Shown here piece after piece: positions 47,351-57,340 of a DNA stretch of 64,000 bases. The stretch covers positions 398,062,561-398,126,560 of the forward strand of contig OX422208.1 of the NCBI GenBank assembly GCA_949130495.1, written 5' to 3'. The translations under genes and the position numbers were made by a program. The notes beneath the pieces were generated by a model, which saw nothing but the letters and a program-made list of their open reading frames with translations, made no database searches and had not been told where the DNA came from. Each line of letters begins with the position of its first letter. Within the stretch, counting starts at the first letter, position 1. Origin of the DNA: Sambucus nigra (lineage: Eukaryota > Streptophyta > Magnoliopsida > Dipsacales > Adoxaceae).

Positions 47351-48364
47351 AAAAAAATTCTTAGCACATTACCTTGCACCAAACAAATATTCATTTACAT
47401 ATAATTATTTTTTAAATTTTTTTAATGGGAATAGCTATTCCCACACCCTCCATGTCTTCCCCCACACCCTTTGGATAATAAACGGCAATTGTGCCCTTAG
47501 ATTTATAAAATCTAAATGTCCAATTTTTTCACCTCCAACTAAAATAAATTCATTTAATAAAAAACAAAAAATTATATTTTCAAAAAAAAACTCTCATAAA
47601 AATAAAAAAAATAAAAAATTGTTTATAAAACGTAAAATCTTATCTATTTTTTTATAAAAAAAAATTGCATATAAAACGTAAAATTTATTTTTCTTAAAAA
47701 GTGTTTTTTTTTTTACAAATATTATTTTTGGTTAAAAACTGTTTTTTTATACTATTATAAAAATAATATTTTTACTATTTTAAAAAAATATGGTCCACGG
47801 CAGCGGTATGTATAGGCGGTCCGACCACCTATACATACCGCTGGCATGGAGTATTTTTTCTAATATGTTGGTCCGCGCCAATGGTATATATAGGTGGTCG
47901 GACTGCCTATACATACCGCTGACGCGGACCATTTTTTTATATTATAAAGATTATTTTTAAAAGAGTAAAAGAAACAGTTTTTAACTGAAAAAATAAATAA
48001 GGAAATAGTTTTTTAAATAAATAAAAGAAACAGTTTTTAACTAGAAATGATAAAAAGAATGTCCATTTTTTAAATAAATAACGAAACAGTTTTTTATCAA
48101 CGTCTTAAATAAAAAAAAATACTAAATTTTTTTTTATAAATAACATAATGTTTTTTGAATGTAAAATAACATTTATAGTTTTTATATTTTCATAATATTA
48201 AAGTTTTAATTTTCTAAAATATTAGGATTTTTAATTTCAAAATATTATGTTTTTATTTTTTCATTATATTATGTTTTTTTTAAACTAATAGATTTTTGGA
48301 CAAACGATTATACTTGTTCAAATCATATATGCATATAGGGTCTTTTGATCTTTTAGTGTTTAAA
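47351..48364. other. Middle piece of the Harbinger-like element; no gene
   Basis: Very A/T-rich, with many inverted runs and no open frame of note. It includes the 16-bp palindrome gggaatagctattccc at 47,427-47,442, whose near-copy lies at 60,201-60,214 across the Helitron, and the two long hairpins at 47,793-47,931. It ends at the Helitron insertion point (a|t). Confidence 0.6.
47793..47931. repeat. Two tandem near-palindromes (long hairpins)
   Basis: The first palindrome (47,793-47,850) has arms built on agcggtatgtataggcggtc with only a few mismatches and almost no loop. The second (47,869-47,931) has arms starting tggtccgcg and built on the same ggtatatataggtggtc core. The two units are diverged copies of each other, head to tail, in an otherwise AT-only setting. 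Transcribed, each could fold into a hairpin of about 28-31 bp. Confidence 0.85.
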
Positions 48365-49030
48365 TCTCTACTACTAAAAAGAGAAAACTTCCTTTTCAAT
48401 GGTTAGAAGACTAAACTACCCTCATTAAATTTAAAACTTCTATTATACCCTTAATAATAGTCAACATATATTTCCCCAATTCATTGACTCCTACGAAATA
48501 ATCAGGTTCATTTCATCCCATCTTTCTCATATTCATTCACACATACCAAGCATCCAAATACATTCATGTTTCAACCCTAGAAATCCAAATTGAATTGCCT
48601 CAAATTTCATTCTCTAATTCACTCGCATTCATGCATCATATCTCTCTCCTATTCATTCACGCATATCAACCATCAAAATCTCTATCTCTATCTCTACTAC
48701 TTAAAAAGAGGGAACTTCCTCTTCAATGGTTAGAAGACTAAACTACCCTCATTAAATTTAAAATTTCTATTATACCCTTAATAATAGTCAATATATCTTT
48801 TCCCAATTCATTGACTCCTACGAAATAACCAGGTTCATTTCATCCCATCTTTCTCATATTCATTCACACATACTAAGCATCCAAATACATTCATGTTCCA
48901 ACCCTAGAAATCCAAATTCAATTGCCTCAAATTACATTCTCCAATTCACTCATATTCATGCATCCTATCTCTCTCCTATTCATTCACGCATATCAACCAT
49001 CAAAATACATTCATCTTCGAACTCTAGAAA
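48365..49030. repeat. Tandem duplication of the Helitron 5' end, period 326 bp
   Basis: The text from tctctactact at 48,365 recurs from 48,691 with about 5-7% differences and continues to about 49,010. The second copy is preceded by extra tctcta units (48,679-48,690). Only one 3' terminus is present, at 60,182. Confidence 0.85.
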
Positions 49031-49480
49031 TTCATCTTTACAAATGGAAGTTCAAACAACTATTTAGTTGAAAGTCCATCGTTTCTTTTCTTTTCTTTGC
49101 TTCGTTGCTATCATTTCTTCTTTCAAAATTAAGGTCAATACTCCTAATTTCGTCTATAATTTTTTATTATGTCAGCAAAGTATGCATTTGTTAATTTGAA
49201 GATGAAGACAATTACATAAATTTTATAATTATATATATATCATTGAAGAATTTTGTCTCTCATTTGTGATCAAAGTTTGTATTTCCCATTTTCATTTTTT
49301 TCATGATTTTAGATATGTGTACTTATTACATGTTCTAAATTAAATGTTAATTTTAAAACAATTATATACATTCACATATGCCTACTGTTTTAAATGTTAA
49401 TAATTTGAAAATTATGCATACTGATATAAACTTTTTCAGTACTAAAGATTGTGCTTATTTTTTGTGATTTTCTTCTACTT

Positions 49481-49795
49481 ACGAAAATTTCACTCATGAT
49501 AAAAAAAAAAAATTATTAGTTTCGTAAGGTGGAAGTTCACTACTACAATAGTTGATGGCACTAAGACAAGTACTTAATTTATGGCTTATTGTCATTCTTA
49601 TATAATTTCTAATTACGAAAATTTCACTCATGGTAATAAATTTTTTTATTATTTTCACAAGGTGGAAGTTCAATATTTTGGTACTACAGATAAGACAAGT
49701 ACTTAAATTTATGGTATATTGTCATTCTTATATAATTTCTAAATACGAAAATTTCACTCATGATAACAAATTTTTTTTTTGTAAGGTGAAAGTTC
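49481..49795. repeat. About 130-bp tandem repeat in the Helitron, split by the copia
   Basis: The word acgaaaatttcactcatg recurs at 49,481, 49,615 and 49,745. The word gttgatggcactaagacaagtactta recurs between them and again right of the copia at about 56,934. Spacings are 134 and 130 bp. The copia target site AGTTC lies inside a unit. Confidence 0.8.
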
Positions 49796-50886
49796 TGTTA
49801 TGTCTACTATTTATAAAAAACAATTGTACAGAATTAATAATTATAATATAATTCGGAATTAAAACAGAATTACAGAAATGAAACACTTACTTGAATTTGC
49901 AGAAACAATAATAAAATTAGAAATATAATCCGAGCCCTGTGAATCTCACAGTGTCCTTAAGACAAATTATTCCCTCCAATGTGCTTCGAGGTTGATGAAT
50001 ATTGTCTCCCAAGATAGAACGGATTTTCTAATTAATTATGTAGCACGACAATAATTAATTACAACGAACTCAAATCTGTGGCTTTTACTCAACTCAATAA
50101 CAAACAGTATAGATATGTTATGCAGGAGAAGGACAGAAATTTTCTGGGACAAAATTGACAGCAATTCTGGAAGGAGGGAAATTTTTCAGTAGTAAATTAT
50201 GTAGGGGGAAACATTTTATTTATAGTAAATGTCTTGACTGTTGGGAACAGTCAAAACCGAAATTAACTGTCAAAGCAGTTAATTTGGTTAACTGCTGACT
50301 CTTGGAATTAACTGATTATCAGTTAATTAAAGATTAATTAATTCCGTAATTAATTAATTAAAGCCCAGAAAGTTAATTAAATTCGGCCAAAAAATTTAAG
50401 AATTTTTATAAGCCCAAGCCCAAGCCTGAACCGAACCGAACCGAGCCGAGCCGAGTCGGACGGACGGACGCGCGCGTGTGGACTTTTGACCGAAAGTCAA
50501 CCCGAGCATAGCTTAGGTCATCTCCCCTTCAAAGAGTTGGGATACCCCCAAGGCATCCAAGCCTTAGTCCATACTTGGGGTGTTATTAACTCATCAAAAT
50601 TCCACTACTCTTCCAATGTGGGACAAGAGTTAAAAACACACCCAATTCATTAACTTTCATTGCTTTGTGAGTCACTTTGGGGACATAATTATCATTCATA
50701 ACTTATTGAAATTGGACATATGAATATACTACGTTAATCTCCTTGCGGAGGTGAACGCGTTCGTATATGGTCCCACAATTTTCGTAGTGTGGGTCCCACC
50801 TAAATTTGAGCTCAAAGTTGCTCAAAAATCTGTCCAGAAAAATCTGGACAGCTTTAAATACCCATTTAAGTTCCAATTTTCCAACA
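49796..50886 (-). repeat. 3' LTR of the young copia, 1,091 bp
   Basis: A direct copy of 55,896-56,912 with an extra 74 bp. The TATA-like tataaata (minus strand) is at 50,217-50,224 and the inverted-repeat arm cttaagacaaattatt at 49,956-49,971. Minus-strand open frames in it (for example 50,703-50,897) recur in the other LTR and are not genes. Confidence 0.95.
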
Positions 50887-51478
50887 ATCCCCCACATGAA
50901 TGATATATCGCTATAAATAAAACAAAACAGATGCTGATGCAGATGCAGACACAGGTTGAGTAAAACTGAAGACTTATTGCATCGGGAGAAGTAGCCTAGT
51001 GGCCTTGAACTTTCCTTAGTGATATACTATCGGATTTACTTGGTTAATCAGTAGACTTCACGTCCTTGAACCGTCAACCGTTTTTGTAAACCTAGACAAC
51101 AGTATTCACACAACAATTCTTCAACACAGTTGGTTCTCACGTTTGTGTTCATTTTGGCCGTGAACACCACTTGGTTCCGCAAGTATTTTAGAGAATATGC
51201 CTTTTATTATTCTCATAGAAGTGGCCCCCTTCTTACTTACGTAGGTGACTTCCATAAAGAGTATTCTGCAATACCCCACTTAGACGTACTAAGATATAGA
51301 TGTCATTAAAAGCATAACTTATCCTAATTTCGCAGCAGATATGCACTGTCTCATCTTTGGAATGGATAGGATTAAATATCCTCCAGTGCTTACTGAATAC
51401 AACGTAGTTCGGTTTTCCCATTGAACCTAGATTTTGGGATCTCCAGTCAGCTAGGTTGGGTTGCCACTATATTGATTC

Positions 51479-54400
51479 TTATTTATTTATAGGCTTTAGA
51501 CCCATTCCTCTCGATGATCTTTCAACTTGCTCTCGGTTTAAACCTTTCGTTAGTGGATCCGATATATTATCTTTTGACTTTACATAGTCAATTGTGATAA
51601 TTCCGTTTGAGAGAAGTTGTCTAACGGTATTGTGTCTACGACGAATATGTCGTGACTTTCCGTTATACATGTGATTTTGTGCCCTTCCAATCGTTGATTG
51701 GCTATCGCAATGTATACATATTGCGGGCACAGGTTTAGACCAATTTGGAACATCCTCTAAGAAATTTCGAAGCCATTCAGCTTCTTCTCCATCTTTGTCT
51801 AGTGCAATGAATTCAGATTCCATTGTCGATCTAGCAATGCACGTTTGTTTTGAGGATTTCCAAGATATGGTTGCACCTCCGAGGGTAAACACATACCCAC
51901 TCGTAGACTTAGAGTCTTTTGTATCAGATATCCAATTTGCATCGCAATGTCCTTCAAGAACAGCTGGATATTTTGAGTAATGCAATCCATTGTTTTGAGT
52001 ATATTTTAAATAACCCAAAACTCTCAATATTGCTTTCCAGTGATCTCTTCCTGGATTACTCGTAAATCGACTTAGCTTACTTATTGAGTATGCTATGTCC
52101 GGTCGCGTACAGTTCATGATATACATTAAACTGCCGATAATACGAGAATATTCTAGTTGAGATATGCTTTCACCATTATTTCTTGCTAGATGTAAATTTA
52201 CATCTACAGGTGTCTTGGTAGGACTAATATCATACTTCTTGAATTTTTCAAGTACTTTCTCAATGTAATGAGATTGAGATAATATAAGTCCATCCGATGT
52301 TCTAGAAATTTTAATTCCTAATATAACATCGGCGATTCCCATATCTTTCATGTCAAATCTACTACTCAACATTTGTTTTGTAGTTTTGACAATTTCCAAG
52401 TTACTACCCATGATAAGCATATCATCAACATAGAGGCATACAATGACATATCCATTATGAATGTATTTAAAGTAAACACATTTATCGCATTCATTAATTT
52501 TGAAACCATTTGATAACATTGCATTATCAAATTTTTCATGCCATTGTTTAGGTGCTTGTTTTAATCCATATAGTGATTTAACAAGCTTACATACTTTTCC
52601 TTCTTGTCCGGGAGCTTTGAACCCTTCAGGTTGCTCCATATAAATTTCCTCGTCTAGTTCACCGTTTAAGAATGCAGTTTTTACATCCATTTGATGTATT
52701 TCAAGTCCATTAATAGCAGCTATTGCTATTAACATCCGAATGGACGTTATTCTTGTTACCGGTGAATATGTGTCGAAGTAATCCAACCCTTCCTTTTGCC
52801 TATAGCCTTTAGCTACAAGTCTAGCTTTATATTTGTCAATTGATCCATCGGCCTTCAATTTCTTTTTGAAGATCCATTTATAACCTAACGGTTTTGAACC
52901 TGGTGGAAGATCCACTAGTTCCCATGTATGATTTTGTAATATGGATTCAATTTCACTATTAATTGCTTCTTTCCAATTGGAAGCATCGGGTAAGGATATA
53001 GCTTCTTTATACGATTGAGGTTCATTTTCTAACAAATATGTTAGAAAATTCGGACCGAAAGAAGTCGAGGTTTTTGCTCTTTTACTACGTCTTGGTTCAT
53101 CCTCTATTGATTCAATAGGTTGATGAGTACCACTTGTAGTAGCTTGATTTGTCCTTTTAGAAGGACCAGATTCTCGGGTCATGTTATACGGGAATTCATT
53201 TTCAAAAAATGAAGCATCCCTCGATTCAATAACCGTATTTACATGAATGTCTGAAATCTCAGATTTACAAACTAGAAATCGATATGCACTGCTATTAGTA
53301 GCATAACCGATGAATACACAATCCACGGTTTTTGGCCCTATTCTTACCTTTTTAGGTTTAGGAACCATCACTTTGGCTAAGCACCCCCACACTCGTAAAT
53401 ATTTATAGGAAGGTTTTCGACCTTTCCATAATTCATAAGGTGTCTTGTGAGTCTTTTTGTGAGGTACTTTATTGAGAATGTAATTAGCAGAAAGTAAGGC
53501 TTCCCCCCATAAATTTTGTGGAGCTCCTGAACTTAATAACATTGAGTTCATCATTTCTTTCAAAGTACGGTTTTTGCGTTCAGCAACACCATTCGATTGA
53601 GGAGAATAAGGAGCGGTTGTTTGATGAATAATCCCATTTTCAGAACAAAATTCCTCAAATGGATATTCATATTCACCTCCTTTATCACTTCTAATAGCCT
53701 TTATCGTTTTGCTTAATTGATTCTCAACTTCACTTTTATATTGTTTAAATGCATTAATAGCCTCATCTTTACTATGTAACAAATATACATAGCAATATTT
53801 TGTGCAATCGTCAATAAAAGTAATAAAATACTTTTTCCCACCTCTAGTTTGAACAAATTTTAAATCACAAATATCGGTGTGAATTAAATCTAAAGGTTCA
53901 GTTATCCTTTCAATAGAATGGAAAGGTAATCTAGCTAATTTAGATTCCACACAAATTTCACATTTATGATTTTTATCAATATTGAATTTTGGCAAAAATT
54001 CCAAGTTAATTAATCTACGCAATGTATCAAAATTAACATGTCCCAATCTAGCATGCCAAATATTAGATGACTCAATCAAATAAGAAGAACTAGCAACTTC
54101 ATTTATTGAAACAGATGTTTTAGGGGTTACAGTAAGAACATTCAGTTTAAAGAGCCCCTCATTTAGGTAGCCCTTTCCTACATACATGTCATTTTTAGAC
54201 AACACAAAGCGATCTGACACAAACACAAGCTTGAAACCATTCTTAGTAAGGAGAGATCCCGAAATCAGATTCTTTCGGATATCAGGCACGTGAAGAACAT
54301 TGTTGAGAGTAAGTTCCTTTCCAGAAGTCATTTTCAAAGCAATCTTTCCTTGTCCCACCACCTTAGAAGTGGAAGAATTTCCCATAAAAAGGTTCTCCTC

Positions 54401-55435
54401 ATTTTCCAAAGGCTTATAGGTGGAGAACATCCATTTGTTTGCACAAATGTGTCGTGTGGCTCCAGTGTCCACCCACCATTCCTTGGTATTTCCAACCAAG
54501 TTACATTCAGAGACAACGGCAGAAAGATTCATATCCGCCAAATCATTGGTGATATGCTCACCCTCAGTCACATTTGCTTGAGAGTTATTTTTATTTTGCT
54601 TCTTAGGCTTACGACACTCACTTGAGCGGTGTCCCGGTTTACCACAATTGTAGCATTTGCCTTTGAACTTTTTCTTGTTATGTTTGGAAGTGCCTTCCCC
54701 ATCATATTTTCGTTTGTTCTTTTTAGGACCTTCAACGACATGGACCTTTGTTTCCATCGGATTCTTCCCACTTTTCTTTTGAGACTCACGGTTGTCTTCT
54801 TCGATTCTTAGCCGGACCACCAACTCCTCCACGTTCATCTCCTTACGCTTGTGCTTGAGATAGTTTTTGAACAAAGTCCAAGAAGGTGGCAACTTTTCAA
54901 CAATTGCAGCAACTTGGAAAGTTTCACTAATTGACATTCCTTCAGCATGAATGTCGTGGAGGATCACTTGGAATTCTTGCACTTGCGAGATTACAGATTT
55001 AGAATCAACCATTTTGAAGTCCAGAAAACGCCCAACGATAAATTTCTTCATCCCAGCATCTTCAGTTTTATACTTCTTTTCCAAAGAATTCCATAATTCC
55101 TTGGAAGTTTTGATAGTGCAATAGACATGGTACAAAGTCTTGTCCAAGTAGGCCAAAATATAATTTCGGCATAGGTAGTCTGAATGCTTCCAAGCATCGA
55201 CAGCAGCAACCTTTTCAGCATCATCGCCCTCTTGAATAGAGGGGCAATCTTCATATACAAACCTGCCCAGTTGGCAGGTAGTGAGATAGAAGTACATTTG
55301 TCCTTGCCAACGTTTGAAGTCAGCCCCAATGAACTTTTCGGGTTTCTCCCCGTGTGGCATAGATACGGGTGCAGTCACACTTGTGTTGGTGACAATCAGT
55401 TTCGTAGGAGTAGTGTTCGTACTTTGCGATTCCAT
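51479..55435 (-). CDS. Intact copia gag-pol polyprotein, 1,318 aa
   Basis: The frame is open for a further 60 codons upstream, but I take the start at 55,435 ([10 protein letters not shown]) because the text before it is AT-rich leader. Domains in order: gag (about 25-215, with [18 protein letters not shown] and [12 protein letters not shown]); zinc knuckle [14 protein letters not shown] (261-274); protease [12 protein letters not shown] (about 320-331); and integrase with WHARLGHVN and CEIC (460-495), D of HTDICDL (521), D of RSDKGGEY (584) and E of NGVAERKN (619). RT follows (about 840-1,085) with [19 protein letters not shown] and catalytic YVDD (1,002-1,005). RNase H (1,160-1,300) has HCDANW, STMESEF and HCDSQST. 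All catalytic residues are present. It is of the Tork/Tnt1-like type by general appearance, but the lineage is not certain. Confidence 0.95.
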   Translation of the reverse strand: MESQSTNTTPTKLIVTNTSVTAPVSMPHGEKPEKFIGADFKRWQGQMYFYLTTCQLGRFVYEDCPSIQEGDDAEKVAAVDAWKHSDYLCRNYILAYLDKTLYHVYCTIKTSKELWNSLEKKYKTEDAGMKKFIVGRFLDFKMVDSKSVISQVQEFQVILHDIHAEGMSISETFQVAAIVEKLPPSWTLFKNYLKHKRKEMNVEELVVRLRIEEDNRESQKKSGKNPMETKVHVVEGPKKNKRKYDGEGTSKHNKKKFKGKCYNCGKPGHRSSECRKPKKQNKNNSQANVTEGEHITNDLADMNLSAVVSECNLVGNTKEWWVDTGATRHICANKWMFSTYKPLENEENLFMGNSSTSKVVGQGKIALKMTSGKELTLNNVLHVPDIRKNLISGSLLTKNGFKLVFVSDRFVLSKNDMYVGKGYLNEGLFKLNVLTVTPKTSVSINEVASSSYLIESSNIWHARLGHVNFDTLRRLINLEFLPKFNIDKNHKCEICVESKLARLPFHSIERITEPLDLIHTDICDLKFVQTRGGKKYFITFIDDCTKYCYVYLLHSKDEAINAFKQYKSEVENQLSKTIKAIRSDKGGEYEYPFEEFCSENGIIHQTTAPYSPQSNGVAERKNRTLKEMMNSMLLSSGAPQNLWGEALLSANYILNKVPHKKTHKTPYELWKGRKPSYKYLRVWGCLAKVMVPKPKKVRIGPKTVDCVFIGYATNSSAYRFLVCKSEISDIHVNTVIESRDASFFENEFPYNMTRESGPSKRTNQATTSGTHQPIESIEDEPRRSKRAKTSTSFGPNFLTYLLENEPQSYKEAISLPDASNWKEAINSEIESILQNHTWELVDLPPGSKPLGYKWIFKKKLKADGSIDKYKARLVAKGYRQKEGLDYFDTYSPVTRITSIRMLIAIAAINGLEIHQMDVKTAFLNGELDEEIYMEQPEGFKAPGQEGKVCKLVKSLYGLKQAPKQWHEKFDNAMLSNGFKINECDKCVYFKYIHNGYVIVCLYVDDMLIMGSNLEIVKTTKQMLSSRFDMKDMGIADVILGIKISRTSDGLILSQSHYIEKVLEKFKKYDISPTKTPVDVNLHLARNNGESISQLEYSRIIGSLMYIMNCTRPDIAYSISKLSRFTSNPGRDHWKAILRVLGYLKYTQNNGLHYSKYPAVLEGHCDANWISDTKDSKSTSGYVFTLGGATISWKSSKQTCIARSTMESEFIALDKDGEEAEWLRNFLEDVPNWSKPVPAICIHCDSQSTIGRAQNHMYNGKSRHIRRRHNTVRQLLSNGIITIDYVKSKDNISDPLTKGLNREQVERSSRGMGLKPINK

Positions 55436-55877
55436 TTCTGTCACAAAAACAGAATTTTTATCAATGATAAAATTCATATATAATGAATTAATCAAAACAG
55501 AATACAAAATTTTGTGCACCAATTTCCTCCAAATATAATTCACAATAAATGAATTCCAAAAGAATTCAAATAATAATTCAGAATTAAAGTATAATATAAA
55601 CAGAATTCCGTACAAAACAGAATTAAATATAAAATCTGTGTCACACTAAATTTTAATAATAAAAGGAATTCTGTACAAAACAGAATTATAATTTAAGATT
55701 AAAAAAAAATTAGATAAACAGATTTTAACAAGAATACACAAATAAAATTTTATTTTCTAAAACAGAATATAAAAACAGTATAGAAATTAATTTCTATATC
55801 AAAACTGTTTTATTAATTTCTACAATAAAGATGTAAATTAATCCATTTTATTATGTACACTAAAACAGTAGAACTAT

Positions 55878-55893
55878 AATAATTTGTCTTAAG
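55878..55893 (-). other. Leader arm complementary to the LTR; no tRNA primer site
   Basis: Where a primer-binding site is expected, two bases after the 5' LTR, the minus strand reads CTTAAGACAAATTATT. There is no TGG start and no TGGTATCAGAGC. The same 16 bases occur in opposite orientation inside the LTR at 56,056-56,071 (and 49,956-49,971). In the RNA the two could pair perfectly over 16 bp, enclosing about 160 nt. Confidence 0.8.
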
Positions 55894-55895
55894 AT

Positions 55896-56912
55896 TGTTA
55901 TGTCTACTATTTATAAAAAACAATTGTACAGAATTAATAATTATAATATAATTCGGAATTAAAACAGAATTACAGAAATGAAACACTTACTTGAATTTGC
56001 AGAAACAATAATAAAATTAGAAATATAATCCGAGCCCTGTGAATCTCACAGTGTCCTTAAGACAAATTATTCCCTCCAATGTGCTTCGAGGTTGATGAAT
56101 ATTGTCTCCCAAGATAGAACGGATTTTCTAATTAATTATGTAGCACGACAATAATTAATTACAACGAACTCAAATCTGTGGCTTTTACTCAACTCAATAA
56201 CAAACAGTATAGATATGTTATGCAGGAGAAGGACAGAAATTTTCTGGGACAAAATTGACAGCAATTCTGGAAGGAGGGAAATTTTTCAGTAGTAAATTAT
56301 GTAGGGGGAAACATTTTATTTATAGTAAATGTCTTGACTGTTGGGAACAGTCAAAACCGAAATTAACTGTCAAAGCAGTTAATTTGGTTAACTGCTGACT
56401 CTTGGAATTAACTGATTATCAGTTAATTAAAGATTAATTAATTCCGTAATTAATTAATTAAAGCCCAGAAAGTTAATTAAATTCGGCCCAAAAATTTAAG
56501 AATTTTTATAAGCCGAACCGAGCCGAGCCGAGCCGTGTCAACCCGAGCATAACTTAGGTCATCTCCCCTTCAAAGAATTGGGATACCCCCAAGGCATCCA
56601 AGCCTTAGTCCACACTTGGGGTGTTATTAACTCATCAAAATTCCACTACTCTTCCAATGTGGGACAAGAGTTAAAACACACTCAATTCATTAACTTTCAT
56701 TGCTTTGTGAGTCACTTTGGGGACATAATTATCATTCATAACTTATTGAAATTGGACATATGAATATACTACGTTAATCTCCTTGCGGAGGTGAACGCGT
56801 TCGTATATGGTGTCACAATTTTCGTAGTGTGGGTCCCACCTAAATTTGAGCTCAAAGTTGCTCAAAAATCTGGACAGCTTTAAATACCCATTTAAGTTCC
56901 AATTTTCCAACA
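55896..56912 (-). repeat. 5' LTR of the young copia, 1,017 bp
   Basis: On the minus strand it starts TGTTGGAAAATTGG at 56,912 and ends ACATAACA at 55,896. It has a deletion of about 34-45 bp in the gaaccga-type run and small indels compared with the other LTR. The target duplication AGTTC follows on the right. Confidence 0.95.
56317..56324 (-). promoter_or_regulatory. Probable TATA box of the young copia 5' LTR
   Basis: The minus strand reads ctataaataaaatg. The start of transcription would then be near 56,285, leaving roughly 390 nt of R-U5 before the LTR end. The same word is kept in the other LTR at 50,217-50,224. Confidence 0.5.
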
Positions 56913-57107
56913 AGTTCACTATTACATACATTAGTTGATGGCACTAAGACAACTATTTACTATTGGGATTTATCGTCATTCTTATATAATACGATGTTCT
57001 TACTCTTTACAAGTATGTTAACAGTAGTAGGAATGTAATTTGATAGTTCATAAGAAATTTTTATCATTTCACTTTTTCGTAAGTAATTGTTAATTGAAAT
57101 CTTGTAG

Positions 57108-57340
57108 GATATTGTCAACATTGGTGGTACAAGCTCGAATTGTGAATCTGAGAGTGAAGAAATTTTACTTTTGTTTACGTGGTATGTGAAGTACTAATAC
57201 CATATTGAAACTGTTTCGTATAATTTATATTCGAGATGGTAATATATTTTGTTTGAATTTTTGTAGGATATTGTCAATATTTCTTATAGAATCTTGGACT
57301 TTCAATCTCATAGTGAAGGAATCTTAATTTTATTTACGAG
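57108..57340 (+). repeat. Two exon-like 74-bp units with splice-type borders
   Basis: Unit 1 (57,108-57,181) and unit 2 (57,267-57,340) are both 74 bp. Both follow ttgtag and both precede gt (gtatgt, gtaatt). Both start gatattgtcaa and end tttacg-(t/a)g, and both are open in the same relative frame (DIVNIGGTSSNCESESEEIL and DIVNISYRILDFQSHSEGIL). They look like a duplicated internal exon. They lie in the Helitron, which often carries captured gene pieces, but no parent gene is recognised. Confidence 0.5.

Larger units (their letters stand above)
49796..56912 (-). mobile_element. Young, structurally complete Ty1/copia element
   Basis: The element has a 1,091-bp left LTR (49,796-50,886) and a 1,017-bp right LTR (55,896-56,912), both TGTT...AACA on the plus strand, and target duplication AGTTC at 49,791-49,795 and 56,913-56,917. 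The LTRs differ by only a handful of substitutions plus a few indels, the main one in a gaaccga/gagccga-type short tandem run near 50,425-50,490. A polypurine tract, catgtgggggat on the minus strand, follows the left LTR. One uninterrupted gag-pol frame lies between them. No ordinary tRNA primer site is present. This is the youngest insertion in the window and could be functional. Confidence 0.95.

Noticed and set aside
50703..50897. 64-codon minus-strand frame with a near-copy at 56,743-56,931
   Set aside because: Both are the same stretch of the young copia's LTR. A frame shared because the LTR is duplicated is not evidence of a gene.
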